A DNA stretch of 64,000 bases, from NCBI RefSeq assembly GCF_020400655.1, contig NZ_JAINRC010000016.1:1-64000 (forward strand). Direction: 5' to 3'. Under the pieces are notes generated by a model. It made no database searches and was not told the origin of the DNA. It saw only the letters and a program-made list of their open reading frames with translations. The position numbers and the translations under genes were made by a program. This stretch comes from Streptomyces spinosus (GTDB lineage: Bacteria; Actinomycetota; Actinomycetes; Streptomycetales; Streptomycetaceae). This document shows, one piece after another, positions 17,115 through 25,993 of this stretch. Every line of letters begins with the position of its first letter. Positions within the stretch are counted from its first letter, which is position 1.

Positions 17115-17564
17115 ATGGCGTGGGACGAGTGGGAAGAGCTGAAAGCAAAGGCAGCGCAGAACCAGTCAGCACACATGCGGCTGAACCATGTGACGCCCGA
17201 CTATGGAGGCGGCGAAAGCACGCGTGGTGATCTCACCGTGCGCCAGAAGGACCTCGCCGCGATCGGTTCCGCGGCCCACGAACTGTTCCAGGACTTCGGC
17301 CGGTTCAGCGACCACGCTCGTATGTCTTCCATCAAGGCGGCCGGAGGGCTCAAGAGTGAGGGCTTCGCCATCGGGGCGGCGCTCGATCACGTAGCCGAGC
17401 GCTGGGTGGACCAGGTACAGAGCCTCCTCGATGCCTGCGCCCACATCTCCAACCACCTGCGCTACACCAAGAACCAGCACGCCGCTGACGAGTCCTACAT
17501 CGCCGGCACTCTCAGCAGCATCGCCCAGCTCGACCAGGGCTTTGACGAGCGGAAGGGCAGCTGA
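17115..17564 (+). CDS. EspC-like/WXG-type small helical ESX protein
   Basis: A 149-residue, mostly helical protein starting at an ATG with GGGAGG 7 bases upstream. After MAWDEWEELKAKAA comes a core of the type LTVRQKDLAAIGSAAHELF and further helices ending SYIAGTLSSIAQLDQGF. This is the pattern of the EspC/DUF2580 family of ESX-exported proteins, though the assignment is by eye. It lies 72 bases after eccC and 5 bases before the 760-aa gene, so the three are likely co-transcribed. The most likely role is cargo or a cargo partner of the next protein. Confidence 0.8.
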   Translation: MAWDEWEELKAKAAQNQSAHMRLNHVTPDYGGGESTRGDLTVRQKDLAAIGSAAHELFQDFGRFSDHARMSSIKAAGGLKSEGFAIGAALDHVAERWVDQVQSLLDACAHISNHLRYTKNQHAADESYIAGTLSSIAQLDQGFDERKGS

Positions 17565-17569
17565 CGGGC

Positions 17570-19852
17570 ATGGATCTCGACGCTTTGCGCTACGGCAACT
17601 TCTCGCAGCTGGGAGAGGCCATCACCGACTGGGAGGAGATGACCAAGAACCTGGCTACGCTGAAGGGGGATGCCCAGAGCAACCTGAAGAGCCGTGCGGA
17701 CAAGGCGGACTGGGCCGGTGTCAACGCCCAGGTGAGCCGGGAGTTCATCGACAAGACCGCGCAGGAGTTCGCGGACGCCCACACGCAGGCGGACTCCATT
17801 ACGAAGATCCTCAAGGACACCCGCGACGAACTCGTCGGCTATCGCGACCAGCTGAACGAGACCCTTGAACGGGTGCCGTACAAGTACTGCACCGTCATCG
17901 ACACGGGCGGCGGAACCTTCAGCGTCAGCGGCAACCCTCGCCCCGACTGGGCATCCGATCCCAGTGGCAACACAAGCGCGGTCAGCCAGGCAGACGTCGA
18001 CGCCCTTCGCAACGAGGTTCAGCGCATTCTCGGCAAGGCGACCGAGAGTGACAATACCGCGGCGAAGGCACTCGGTCTCCTCGTCGACCAGGCGAAGTAC
18101 GGCTTCTCCGGCGCCCACTACGAGAACCGGGACGCGGCCGCCAAGGCCGTCTCGGAGGCAGACCGGATGGCCAAGATCCTCGCGAAGAATCCGCACGACG
18201 TGACGAGCACGGAGCTCGCATCACTCAACTCGACCCTGGCCAAGTACAAGAACGACCCCTTGTTCGCGGAGGAGTTCGCCACGCAGGTCGGCCCGAAGAA
18301 GGTGCTCACCTTTTGGGCCGGCATCGCCGATCCCTACCAGGGAACTTACGACCCCGACCGCGCCAAGCAAGCGAAACAGTTGCAGAAGAACCTCGGGACC
18401 ATCATCGGCCAGGCCACTCTCTCGGACAGCGACAAGATGCAGACCTGGGAGCGGCAGATGATCCGGCTGGGGCCCGACCAGCTCGGGATCGACGACGCGA
18501 GCAATCCGACGGGTTACGCGGTCATGAGTAACCTCATGCGCTTCGGCGACTACGACGACCAGTTCCTCAACGACTACGGCGACAAGCTCCTCGCATACGA
18601 CAAGAAGATGAACGGCCAGGGCATCAACGCCTGGGTCAACAACTTCAACGACGGCGACCTCAATTACTGGGGCTACAAGAACGATCGCGGCCGCGACCCC
18701 GTGACCGGTTTCCTCGAGGCGCTCGGTCATAATCCGGATGCGTCGGCGCAGTTCTTCGCCCAGCCCGACGGCAGCGGCGACACGGTCAACAAGGACGCCG
18801 AGGTCAACGAGCACCTGAAGTACCTGACGAAGGAACGGGTCTGGGTCTCCGACGCCACGATGGAGGGCGACCACGACTACGTCGCAGCACGCAACTCACT
18901 GGGCCGGGCGCTGGAGGCGGCCACGACCGGTTATTCCGCGGACGCCTCCCCGAAGGACGTCGCGGCGGGTGACCGACGCACCGCGGCCACGGCCGGCGTC
19001 ATGGAACAGGTCGCCTACCTCTACGGCGGCGAGGACGGCCCGAAGATGCTGCACGATCAGCCCGAACTCGCCGACAGCCTGGGCAAGATGGCCGGAGCGT
19101 ACATCGATGACATCGACTACGAACTGTCCGGTATCGGGGACCACGGCAAGGACGCGGGGGACTTCCCTGCTCGCTATGCCGGACGTGCCCACTTCGGCAA
19201 CCAGGGGGCCATCGATTTCCTGAGCGTCCTCGGGCAGGACGAGCACTCGCACAAGGCCGTAACCGCTGCCCAGCATGTGTACACCTTGAGCATGCTCGAC
19301 GCCCATCCCCCGACCAGTAATGCCCATATGAACCAGGCACGCGACATCATGTCGGTGGGCGCGGAAGCCCGCGGCATTCTGGACAATTCCCGGGTGGAGC
19401 AGGCGGCAACGACGTACGGAGAGAACTCGGACGAAGCCAACAAGGCACTGGGGCGGTCGGGAGACTGGAAGAAACTCCTGGTCGGTGCAGTAGTCGCTGG
19501 TGGAGTCGCCTCCATCCCGCTCCCCGGTTCGACGGCTGCCGCAGTCGTCATCGCCCCCGTTGCGGCGGACACGCTCACGAATGCGGCCAACACGCTGCTC
19601 GGCCACGAGATCGACAAGGCGACCGACGACGCCGAGTCCGATCCTCTGGTTCCGTCACAGATGACGAGCCGTGAGTTCTACGGCCGAGGGGTCGACGATC
19701 TCGGATCGACCTACGATGCGTACTTCAAGGACCATCCAAACGCCAGGACTGTCGCTGACCAGCAGCAATGGGTCGAAGAAACAAAGAGCAGTTACCTGGG
19801 CACCGGCTCCCACGAGAACGACTACCGTGGCCGGCCTCCCTACAAGGACTGA
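17570..19852 (+). CDS. Large WXG-like candidate ESX substrate
   Basis: A 760-residue protein with no recognised enzymatic domain. The N-terminal ~100 residues form a WXG-like helical hairpin: ADWAG puts W48-x-G50 at the turn. A YxxxD element (Y184ENRD188), the export signal type of ESX cargo, follows a helical region. The large central part is rich in Asp/Asn/Tyr and helical. Near residues 635-665 a Gly/Ala-rich hydrophobic stretch (VGAVVAGGVASIPLPG) could insert into a membrane. The architecture recalls LXG/WXG-headed secreted proteins and a Streptomyces-specific family often found in ESX loci. It is 5 bases downstream of the EspC-like gene. A toxin role is only a possibility. Confidence 0.85.
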   Translation: MDLDALRYGNFSQLGEAITDWEEMTKNLATLKGDAQSNLKSRADKADWAGVNAQVSREFIDKTAQEFADAHTQADSITKILKDTRDELVGYRDQLNETLERVPYKYCTVIDTGGGTFSVSGNPRPDWASDPSGNTSAVSQADVDALRNEVQRILGKATESDNTAAKALGLLVDQAKYGFSGAHYENRDAAAKAVSEADRMAKILAKNPHDVTSTELASLNSTLAKYKNDPLFAEEFATQVGPKKVLTFWAGIADPYQGTYDPDRAKQAKQLQKNLGTIIGQATLSDSDKMQTWERQMIRLGPDQLGIDDASNPTGYAVMSNLMRFGDYDDQFLNDYGDKLLAYDKKMNGQGINAWVNNFNDGDLNYWGYKNDRGRDPVTGFLEALGHNPDASAQFFAQPDGSGDTVNKDAEVNEHLKYLTKERVWVSDATMEGDHDYVAARNSLGRALEAATTGYSADASPKDVAAGDRRTAATAGVMEQVAYLYGGEDGPKMLHDQPELADSLGKMAGAYIDDIDYELSGIGDHGKDAGDFPARYAGRAHFGNQGAIDFLSVLGQDEHSHKAVTAAQHVYTLSMLDAHPPTSNAHMNQARDIMSVGAEARGILDNSRVEQAATTYGENSDEANKALGRSGDWKKLLVGAVVAGGVASIPLPGSTAAAVVIAPVAADTLTNAANTLLGHEIDKATDDAESDPLVPSQMTSREFYGRGVDDLGSTYDAYFKDHPNARTVADQQQWVEETKSSYLGTGSHENDYRGRPPYKD

Positions 19853-19865
19853 GCAGGGGCGTAAA

Positions 19866-20546
19866 GTGCTGCGAATCGCAAGGAACAGTACATACGGGAC
19901 GGCTCTCTCTCTTACGGCTGTGGCGCTTCTTGTCGCGAGTTGCAGCAGTGATCCTGAGCATGAGCAGGCGAAGACGTCCGGCACGACAGCGAGCAAGATC
20001 TGCGGCGGAGCGCTCGACGCTTCCGCCGGACAATCTCTGCAGAACCTGGCGGGTACGGATCGGTTCGACGAGTCCACGGGCGCCGACGAGACGGGACAGC
20101 CTCGTTCGTTTTCCGTACAGGACGCGGTCAGGCACCTGCACGACGAGTATCGTCAGCGCCCAGCGTGCTGGGTGTACAAGGCCGGCGACGAGAGCGGCAA
20201 GCCACTTCTTGAAATCCGCTTCTCGGCATCCCAGAGTTACCCCGCACCGTCCGACAAAGAAGTCAACGGCAGCAAGGTCAGATACCCCGTGGGACTGTAT
20301 GCCCAAGTGGGCCGCGACGGAGCTGACCTGTTTTTCCAGTGTCCCACCAGAGCAGGATCGAAAGACGCGTACATCGGTGACACCAAGTACGTGAAAGCGG
20401 AACTCTATTCCACTCGTTCCCAACTGCGCGGGGACAGCATCGACAAAGACCGCATGGTGATCCTCAACTCTCTCTCCCGCGAAGTGGCCCAAGAGGCAGG
20501 CTGCGCTTCCGAGGCCGATCTGCCGACTGGGGTTCCCGATGCGTGA
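19866..20546 (+). CDS. Putative lipoprotein in the ESX locus
   Basis: About 226 residues from a GTG at 19866 (AGGGGC upstream), 13 bases after the 760-aa gene. The N-terminus is a lipoprotein signal (basic start, hydrophobic core, lipobox VASC with Cys26), so the mature protein should be membrane-anchored on the outside. The body has two or more Cys (ICGG, ACWVY, FFQCP, AGCAS) and no family I recognise. The frame extends upstream, but only this start gives a proper signal peptide. Its place at the end of the eccC series suggests a role with the 760-aa protein, for example immunity or docking; this is inference. Confidence 0.8.
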   Translation: MLRIARNSTYGTALSLTAVALLVASCSSDPEHEQAKTSGTTASKICGGALDASAGQSLQNLAGTDRFDESTGADETGQPRSFSVQDAVRHLHDEYRQRPACWVYKAGDESGKPLLEIRFSASQSYPAPSDKEVNGSKVRYPVGLYAQVGRDGADLFFQCPTRAGSKDAYIGDTKYVKAELYSTRSQLRGDSIDKDRMVILNSLSREVAQEAGCASEADLPTGVPDA

Positions 20547-20726
20547 TCGAGGCCGCGGGTGACGACAGGGACGCCGGTAGAACGCGGCACAGACTGCCGG
20601 GCATGTCGTCGATGACGGCTGCGTCGCCACATGCGAGCCGGTGTAACGCTCCAGCCCGGACCATGGCCGGGGGCGGCGCGCACGTCCACCCCTGTCCCCT
20701 GAGCGGCTTCCTGCCGGACACAACAA

Positions 20727-20759
20727 CAGGGTGGGCGCCTCCCGTGCGCGCCCACCCTG
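20727..20759. terminator. Terminator between lipoprotein gene and esxA
   Basis: A 12-bp perfect stem (20727-20738 with 20748-20759) and a 9-nt loop lie between two convergent genes, suitable for ending transcription from both sides. Confidence 0.75.
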
Positions 20760-20790
20760 GAGTTGCTTCGTCGCTTCCGCGACTCTCGGC

Positions 20791-21090
20791 CTAGCGGAAG
20801 TAGCTGGCCGCCTTCTTGTCGCCTTCCATGTACGTACCGCCGGACTGGGCGACGACGTGGCCGATGCCGGCCAGCGCCTGGTGGATGTCGTTCGCTTCCT
20901 TGTCCCAGTGGTTCAGCTTCTCGTGGAAGGTGTCCTGGGCCTGCCCCTCCCAGTACTGCAGGCTGCTCACGACCAGCCGGCGCAGCTCCTGCAGGTCCTG
21001 CTCGAGCTGGCTCGCCTCGTTGCCGATCTTGGTTGCCGCGACGTCGAGCCCGTCGTAAGTGACTGACAGGCCGTCAGTGTTGTTGGCCAT
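20791..21090 (-). CDS. esxA: WXG100-family ESX substrate (EsxA-like)
   Basis: A 99-residue WXG100 protein, the archetypal small ESX cargo that forms a helical-hairpin dimer. The turn motif is W47-E-G49 (LQYWEGQAQ). The C-terminal secretion signal YxxxD is present (Y87MEGD91). Helices before and after match the family, and the size is classic. The ATG has GAGGT about 9 bases upstream. It lies 78 bases downstream of the second WXG100 gene, forming the usual esx pair. By possession of YxxxD this is the partner expected to carry the export signal. Which of the two deserves the A or B name is a convention. Confidence 0.93.
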   Translation of the reverse strand: MANNTDGLSVTYDGLDVAATKIGNEASQLEQDLQELRRLVVSSLQYWEGQAQDTFHEKLNHWDKEANDIHQALAGIGHVVAQSGGTYMEGDKKAASYFR

Positions 21091-21168
21091 GCGTGTTACC
21101 TCGTCTCGCTGGTGTGTATCGGATGGGTGCGCCGGTGTCTGCGGCGGAAGTCCTGGGTGCCCGCTCCG

Positions 21169-21513
21169 TCAGTATGAGCTGAGAGGGGACACGGTCGGAG
21201 CGCCGTCCCGCACGTCGATCTTGTTGACGGCCGCGCGGACCTCGTCTTCCTTGCTGTCCTTGATGTTGCGGGTCGCGGTCATGGCCTCGATGACGTCACC
21301 GAGGATGCCGCCGATGGCCTGCAGCGACTGGTTGATCTCGTACTGCTTCGAGTCGAAGGCGGCACGACCGATACCGTGCCACTGTCCCTCCAGGCCGTCG
21401 ATCACGCCCTGCAGCCCGTGCACCCGCTTCCGGATGCCGTCGTACTTCTCCAGCATCTGCTTCTGCAGGTGGATTACTGCGGCATCTTCGAGCTTCTGCT
21501 TGTTCTCGGCCAT
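21169..21513 (-). CDS. esxB: WXG100-family ESX substrate (EsxB-like)
   Basis: A 114-residue WXG100 protein with W45-H-G47 (GQWHGIGRAAFD) at the helical turn and an extended C-terminal tail ending SPLSSY. No YxxxD signal is visible, consistent with being the passive half of a heterodimer with the neighbouring 99-residue protein. The ATG has AAAGGG upstream. It follows the mycosin gene at 21641-22957 on the same strand (127 bases), so cargo and protease are likely expressed together. Confidence 0.92.
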   Translation of the reverse strand: MAENKQKLEDAAVIHLQKQMLEKYDGIRKRVHGLQGVIDGLEGQWHGIGRAAFDSKQYEINQSLQAIGGILGDVIEAMTATRNIKDSKEDEVRAAVNKIDVRDGAPTVSPLSSY

Positions 21514-21640
21514 CTCAGCCCTTTCTCTGTCTGTCTCGTTGGTCCAACTGCTCGGCCCACTACCGCACGGTGCGGCACGGCGGCGGGCGCGTACTGCACG
21601 CCCTATCGGAAGAGCACAGGGCTAAAGACGGCTGCCGACG

Positions 21641-22957
21641 TCACCTGGCACGCCGCGCCCGTGCGACAGCCAGCCCGCCTCCGCCGATCACGACGACGGC
21701 GGCTACGGCGCCGAGCACGGTCCAGAGGGTGGTGTTGTCGTTCGACGACTCCGTGCTCGATCCTGCCGCCGAAGTACCGCCGGTAGAACCCTTGTCGGGG
21801 GCTTGTGACGGGGTTGATGCGGAGGAGGAAGGGGCGGAGGGGGACGAGGAGGAAGACGTGGAGGACGCGGCGGATCTGGCCAGCAGGTCGCCGCCGTTCT
21901 CCGCCGCAAGCGGGTCGACATCGGCCGGGCCGGGGTTGTAGTCGCGGTTCGCCAGAACGAGACGGGGTCGAATGAGCCCGTAGCCGGCGTACTTGCTCGG
22001 GTCGTTCTTCGACCAGGTACGGCCTGCCGTGTCGATCAGAGCACGGGCCACCTGGTTCACCGTCCAGTCAGGGTGCGCGGACCAGATCAACGCTGCGGCA
22101 CCCGAGGCGATCGCGGCTGCCGAACTTGTACCGTTCACGTCGTCGCAGTACGAGCGGAAGTTGGTGTCGCACCATCCCGGAAAGCCTTGGCCTGGAGCCG
22201 AGAGGTCCACGTAGTTACCGGACGAGGAGAACTTCGACACCGTGAGGGACTTGTCGACCGACGCGACGCCCACCACGTAGGGGAAAGCGGCTGGGTAGCC
22301 GATGTTGTCCCCTGATGTCCGCCCGTCATTGCCAACCGCGGCAATCAGCAACTTGCCCTTCGATGCCGCGTACTTGATGGCCTCTTCCACCTTGGGGATC
22401 GGTGCCGCCTCACCGAACGACATGCTGATGATCTTCGCGTCGGTGTCGGCCGCGGCTCTGATCGCGTCTTCGGGCTCGGGAGTCTTCCTCTTCTCTGCGG
22501 ACCCGCCCTTCAGACCGTCCAGCTCAATCCGGTACGGAACGATCTTTGCACCCGGCGCCAGCCCCTTGAGGCTGCCGCCGGCTCCCGTACCAGCGATCAA
22601 CTCGGCCATGGTCGTCCCATGACCTTTGTAGTCGGCGGTCGCACGGTACGCCACCGACTTCGGGGTCTCATCCACCAGGACCTGACCCTTGAGTGACGGC
22701 GTGTCCGCGTTCACACCGGTGTCTATGAGGGCAACCTTGACGCCCTTGCCGGTGCTGACCTTCCACATCTGTTCGGCCTGCATCGGACCCAGGTACCACT
22801 GCTTCGCCTGGACGTCATCCGCTACAGCACTGGGTGCAAACCCCACAGTCGCGGCCACCAGGGTGCCGACGGCCGCGCCCACAGCACGCACTCGTCCACC
22901 GCTGCGCGTCCCGTGGAGCGTCGTCCGCTCGGCTCGTCGGCTCATCCCTGACTTCAT
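21641..22957 (-). CDS. mycP: Mycosin-type subtilisin protease (MycP), cargo-linked copy
   Basis: A 438-residue S8 serine protease of the mycosin group, which stabilise ESX channels and process substrates on the outer face of the membrane. It has a signal peptide (to about residue 47), the triad Asp79 (ALIDTG), His113 (KGHGT) and Ser278 (NGTSS), and oxyanion Asn210 (VGNDG). A Ser/Pro/Ala-rich linker leads to a C-terminal membrane anchor (LWTVLGAVAAVVVIGGGG) and a basic tail. GGAAG precedes the start. It lies beside the esx pair and is distinct from the second mycosin next to eccB. The active site appears intact. Confidence 0.94.
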   Translation of the reverse strand: MKSGMSRRAERTTLHGTRSGGRVRAVGAAVGTLVAATVGFAPSAVADDVQAKQWYLGPMQAEQMWKVSTGKGVKVALIDTGVNADTPSLKGQVLVDETPKSVAYRATADYKGHGTTMAELIAGTGAGGSLKGLAPGAKIVPYRIELDGLKGGSAEKRKTPEPEDAIRAAADTDAKIISMSFGEAAPIPKVEEAIKYAASKGKLLIAAVGNDGRTSGDNIGYPAAFPYVVGVASVDKSLTVSKFSSSGNYVDLSAPGQGFPGWCDTNFRSYCDDVNGTSSAAAIASGAAALIWSAHPDWTVNQVARALIDTAGRTWSKNDPSKYAGYGLIRPRLVLANRDYNPGPADVDPLAAENGGDLLARSAASSTSSSSSPSAPSSSASTPSQAPDKGSTGGTSAAGSSTESSNDNTTLWTVLGAVAAVVVIGGGGLAVARARRAR

Positions 22958-22981
22958 TGTCTTCCGTGTCCTCGTTAGCGG

Positions 22982-24727
22982 TCAGTTGGCCACCGGCGGC
23001 ACATCGCGCCGGGGCTTGTCGGGCAGCTGTGACTCTTCCTCCGTGTCCTCGGGCTTTCCCTTACGGCCGGCGCCGCGTACGAGACCGGCACCGCCCCGCG
23101 TCATACCGCTCCGCTCGGCACCCGCAGCGGAGTTCCGCGCAGCCGGTTTGCCCGTCACAGCCTCGGACTCACCCGCTCCCGTGCGAGAACCGCTCGGCTT
23201 CGTACCGGGCCGCGCTGCGGACTGGGGCGTTCCGAAGACACCGCGCTGGCCGAGTCGACCAGCCGTGGACTGCGAATTGGCCTGAGCCTCGGCCCCGATG
23301 ACCGTGCCACGCGGAATCCTCGCCCCACCCTTCGCCGGACTACCGGTGGCCGTGGGGCGCCCCCCGACGACTCCATTGGAACGGCCGGCGCCGGTTGTCG
23401 GCGTGGCGTTCGCACGGGGCGTCGTCGTGCCGCCGGGCCGCGGCGAACCACCAGTGACCGCGCGACCCATCGGAGACGCCGTGCTCCTACCGGCGGTCTG
23501 TCCCGTCGACGCGGCACTACCCACCTGGTTCATGGGTCCCTGTGCCGCATTGCGTCCGGAGCCTTGGGCATTGGGAAACCCGGCCGTACCCGCACGTCCC
23601 TGAGCAAAGGGAGGAGTACGGTACCCGGCCGAACCACTCAGGCTTCGGCCCGTCGTCGGACTGGGCAGCGGAACCCGGTAGCCGGCGCCGCCCAACAGGT
23701 CGGGCTGACCGCCTGCCGGAGGCGTGTTGGTGACCGGCGGGGTAGGGCCGGTCGTGTGTGTGGTCGTGGGAGGAGGCAGCGTGCCGGTGCTGTCGATGTT
23801 CGTGCCGACGGGCGGCTCCTCAGGGAGCGTGACCGTGTGGTTGTCGTGCGTCGGCAGCACGTGAGGCGGGGCGGTTTCGCGAGGCACGTGGTGGGCTACA
23901 TTGTCGGGCCCCACTGCAGTTACATGATGACCGATGGCGGGTGCCGAGCCGGTACCCGTATGCGCACCCGTCCCGGACGTCGGACGGTCGGTCCCGAGCG
24001 AGTTGACGGGCTGCGGCCGAGGCACGCCCACGTCGGGCATCGACGTAAAGTTCGGCGTCTTGTCCTTGGCGGGCAGGGCTGCCAGGACCTCCTCCGAGAC
24101 CGCGTAGTACGACGCCAACCGATTCATCTGGTTGATCGCCTCTTGGCGGTGCTTCTCCACCTGAACGGCGTGGTCGTATTCCGCCTTGTTCGCGGCCTTC
24201 TCGGCTTCGGTGAACTTCTCGGGTCGCTTCGGGTTCGCCCTGGTGTCACGAGCCGGCATGCCACCACGCACGGCTGCGAGGCCCACGGCGGCGGCGGTGA
24301 TCTGGTCACCCGCCGCCCCGGCGAACTCACTCAGATGGTGGGTGTTGGTGACGAGATTCTCGCCCCACGTGCGGAATTGATCTCCCGACACTCCCACCCA
24401 GGGGACCTTGTCGATGTAGGCCTTGAGATCGTCGGCGGCCTTCTTGATGGCATCGCGCGCGTCCCAGAGCGCCTTGCCGGAGGATTCGAGATCCCCCGGG
24501 TCGGTCTTCTCGACCAGATCGATCATCTGGTTCAGGTCAAGATCGCGCTTGTCGAAGTCCGTCCTGGCGGCGACGGCTCGTCCGAAGGGCGTGGTTTCGA
24601 CCACGGAGCGCACCATGCCGTTGAGGAAGCCGCCGCGCGGTCCGTCCTCGATACCGCGGACGATGTCCGTCACGGAGTTCTGCTGAGAGACGCGATGCAG
24701 ATCGTCCTTGTGCTGCTTGTCCGTCAT
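22982..24727 (-). CDS. WXG/PPE-like protein with long disordered tail
   Basis: About 581 residues from the ATG at 24727, chosen because GAAGG lies 7 bases upstream; a GTG two codons earlier is possible. Residues 1-210 are helical, with a WXG-type turn W110-V-G112 (PWVGVSGDQFRTW). Residues 210-581 are low-complexity Pro/Thr/Gly/Ser sequence, ending with a charged segment (KGKPEDTEEESQLPDKPRR). The layout resembles PPE/WXG cargo with a long unstructured extension. It is 24 bases upstream of the mycosin gene and 2 bases downstream of the 148-aa gene, making a tight three-gene set. Function is unknown; an exported wall or surface protein is the best guess. Confidence 0.85.
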   Translation of the reverse strand: MTDKQHKDDLHRVSQQNSVTDIVRGIEDGPRGGFLNGMVRSVVETTPFGRAVAARTDFDKRDLDLNQMIDLVEKTDPGDLESSGKALWDARDAIKKAADDLKAYIDKVPWVGVSGDQFRTWGENLVTNTHHLSEFAGAAGDQITAAAVGLAAVRGGMPARDTRANPKRPEKFTEAEKAANKAEYDHAVQVEKHRQEAINQMNRLASYYAVSEEVLAALPAKDKTPNFTSMPDVGVPRPQPVNSLGTDRPTSGTGAHTGTGSAPAIGHHVTAVGPDNVAHHVPRETAPPHVLPTHDNHTVTLPEEPPVGTNIDSTGTLPPPTTTHTTGPTPPVTNTPPAGGQPDLLGGAGYRVPLPSPTTGRSLSGSAGYRTPPFAQGRAGTAGFPNAQGSGRNAAQGPMNQVGSAASTGQTAGRSTASPMGRAVTGGSPRPGGTTTPRANATPTTGAGRSNGVVGGRPTATGSPAKGGARIPRGTVIGAEAQANSQSTAGRLGQRGVFGTPQSAARPGTKPSGSRTGAGESEAVTGKPAARNSAAGAERSGMTRGGAGLVRGAGRKGKPEDTEEESQLPDKPRRDVPPVAN

Positions 24728-24729
24728 CG

Positions 24730-25176
24730 TCACGCCTTCGTCTTGGTGCCGCTGCTGGCGTGCTGCTTGTCGTCCGTCCTGGGCTCGAGCTTCTTGATCT
24801 CCGCCTGGATCGCCCAGAAGCGCTGACGCTGCTCCTCTTCCAGACTGTCGAAGCCGTTGCGCGCACCGGCGACCGCGATGCCGATCGCCTCGATCTGCAG
24901 GTGCAAGCTCTTGGACAGGGTCGTGAGTTCGTGATGGACCCTGCTGTACTGCTTGTACAGACCGTGTGCCTCAGGAAACTCGTTCTCCCCGCCCGACGTC
25001 AGCGACGTCGCCCTGATCGTCTGAGCACCGACCTTCGCCGGGTTGCCCGCGGACCCTTCGAGGGCGCTCAGCACCTCGTCCACTTGGCCCACGAACTTGC
25101 CCAGCGCCTCGCCACTGGCCTCCAGGTTCGCCGCCCTGGTCGCCGACACGCCCCCCACCATGTCTGACGGAAGCAC
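24730..25176 (-). CDS. Small helical ESX-associated protein
   Basis: A 148-residue protein with a GTG start and a strong GGGGAGGAG site. It is helical throughout: VSATRAANLEASGEALGKFV, then LYKQYSRVHHELTTLSKSLHLQ and FDSLEEEQRQRFWAIQAEIK. The tail is basic and Ser/Lys-rich. There is no WXG motif. Size and tight linkage to the 581-residue WXG-like protein (2 bases apart) suggest a PE-like or EspC-like partner that co-folds with it for export. The family was not recognised. Confidence 0.82.
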   Translation of the reverse strand: MLPSDMVGGVSATRAANLEASGEALGKFVGQVDEVLSALEGSAGNPAKVGAQTIRATSLTSGGENEFPEAHGLYKQYSRVHHELTTLSKSLHLQIEAIGIAVAGARNGFDSLEEEQRQRFWAIQAEIKKLEPRTDDKQHASSGTKTKA

Positions 25177-25540
25177 GACGCTCCTCCCCGTTTCCCCGTA
25201 CGTCCATCGGCTCCTCCGGAGCGAGGGCCGACCAACCGCTCGCCGTACGATCGCAAAGCGAGCCGCGTCTCACAACGCGTTTACCACTCTAGTCAACCCG
25301 CCCAACTGGTCCAACCGTTGACTCGTCTTCGCGACCAGCCCAGGTGCCGCTCTTGGCCGGAACCGCCGGTTTTTTGCAAGCGAACGAGCACGGCGACGCG
25401 GTCATGCGTCGCACCCCGCCAATCAACGATGAGCACACCTGAATGGGTGAGTGGGCAGCCCTCGTGCGATCTGCATCAAATCTCCACGCCTCATCGAATG
25501 TGGCCTCCGACAGGTTCAGCCGGACGACGTCACCTGGCAG

Positions 25541-25632
25541 TCGCGTCCACCCAACGGCCACGCCCCCACCGCCGAGCGCAACGACGGCGGCTATCGCTCC
25601 GAGCACGACCCAGGGGGTGGTGTTGTCATCGT
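25541..25632 (-). pseudogene. Remnant of a third mycosin: C-terminal anchor only
   Basis: On the minus strand, the frame reads DDNTTPWVVLGAIAAVVALG followed by GGGVAVGWTR. This closely matches the C-terminal anchor of the intact mycosin at 21641-22957 (NDNTTLWTVLGAVAAVVVIG). The rest of that protease is missing, and just upstream the frame runs into transposase-like sequence. It is best read as the 3' end of a duplicated mycosin gene truncated by an insertion element. Downstream of the anchor (to 25289) the frame is open but unrecognisable. Confidence 0.75.
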
Positions 25633-25639
25633 GGAGCGT

Positions 25640-25903
25640 GCACGAGGCCGGTGCCGGTGAGGCAGCCGTCGAGGACCGGGTCGAGGTCCGGTGCGTGGCG
25701 CGGGAGTTGGTAGACAGTGAGCCAGTCCCGTTCGGCGATGTAGCGGCGCATTCCGCCGGCAGGTGGGTGTTCAGGTTGTCCTGGATCAGCACGCCCCGCA
25801 CACGCACGACGGGCCCGCCCCGGGACCGCGCCTTGCGCCAGCGCTGTACCGGCGGGAGGCTGACCCACGCTGTACTGGATGACTTCATGGACTTGGTGCG
25901 CAC
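25640..25903 (-). mobile_element. Broken IS630-type transposase fragment
   Basis: Degraded transposase sequence in two minus-strand frames. One frame gives SLPPVQRWRKARSRGGPVVRVRG followed directly by VLIQDNLNTHL. This is the IS630 DDE-type 'WAPRGQTPVVRVRG' block joined by deletion to the 'DNLNTH' block. The other frame continues MRRYIAERDWLTVYQLPRHA then PDLDPVLDGC, the usual 'fi-x-x-r-WL-x-v-y-x-LP-x-y-aPdlNPvE' block with the last catalytic Glu lost. It has an internal deletion, a frameshift and no ends, so it is not mobile. The region 25177-25993 holds only this and the mycosin remnant. Confidence 0.7.
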
Positions 25904-25993
25904 CGTGCGCCCTGCCGACAGCGCGAGCGCGTAACTCTCGCAATGCGGAATCGGCGAATCTTGTACCCCCTCCGGCCATTCATAGGTTGACTC

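Noticed and set aside
25443..25934. Plus-strand 163-codon frame over the IS scar
   Set aside because: No similarity visible and antisense to recognisable transposase/mycosin remnants.
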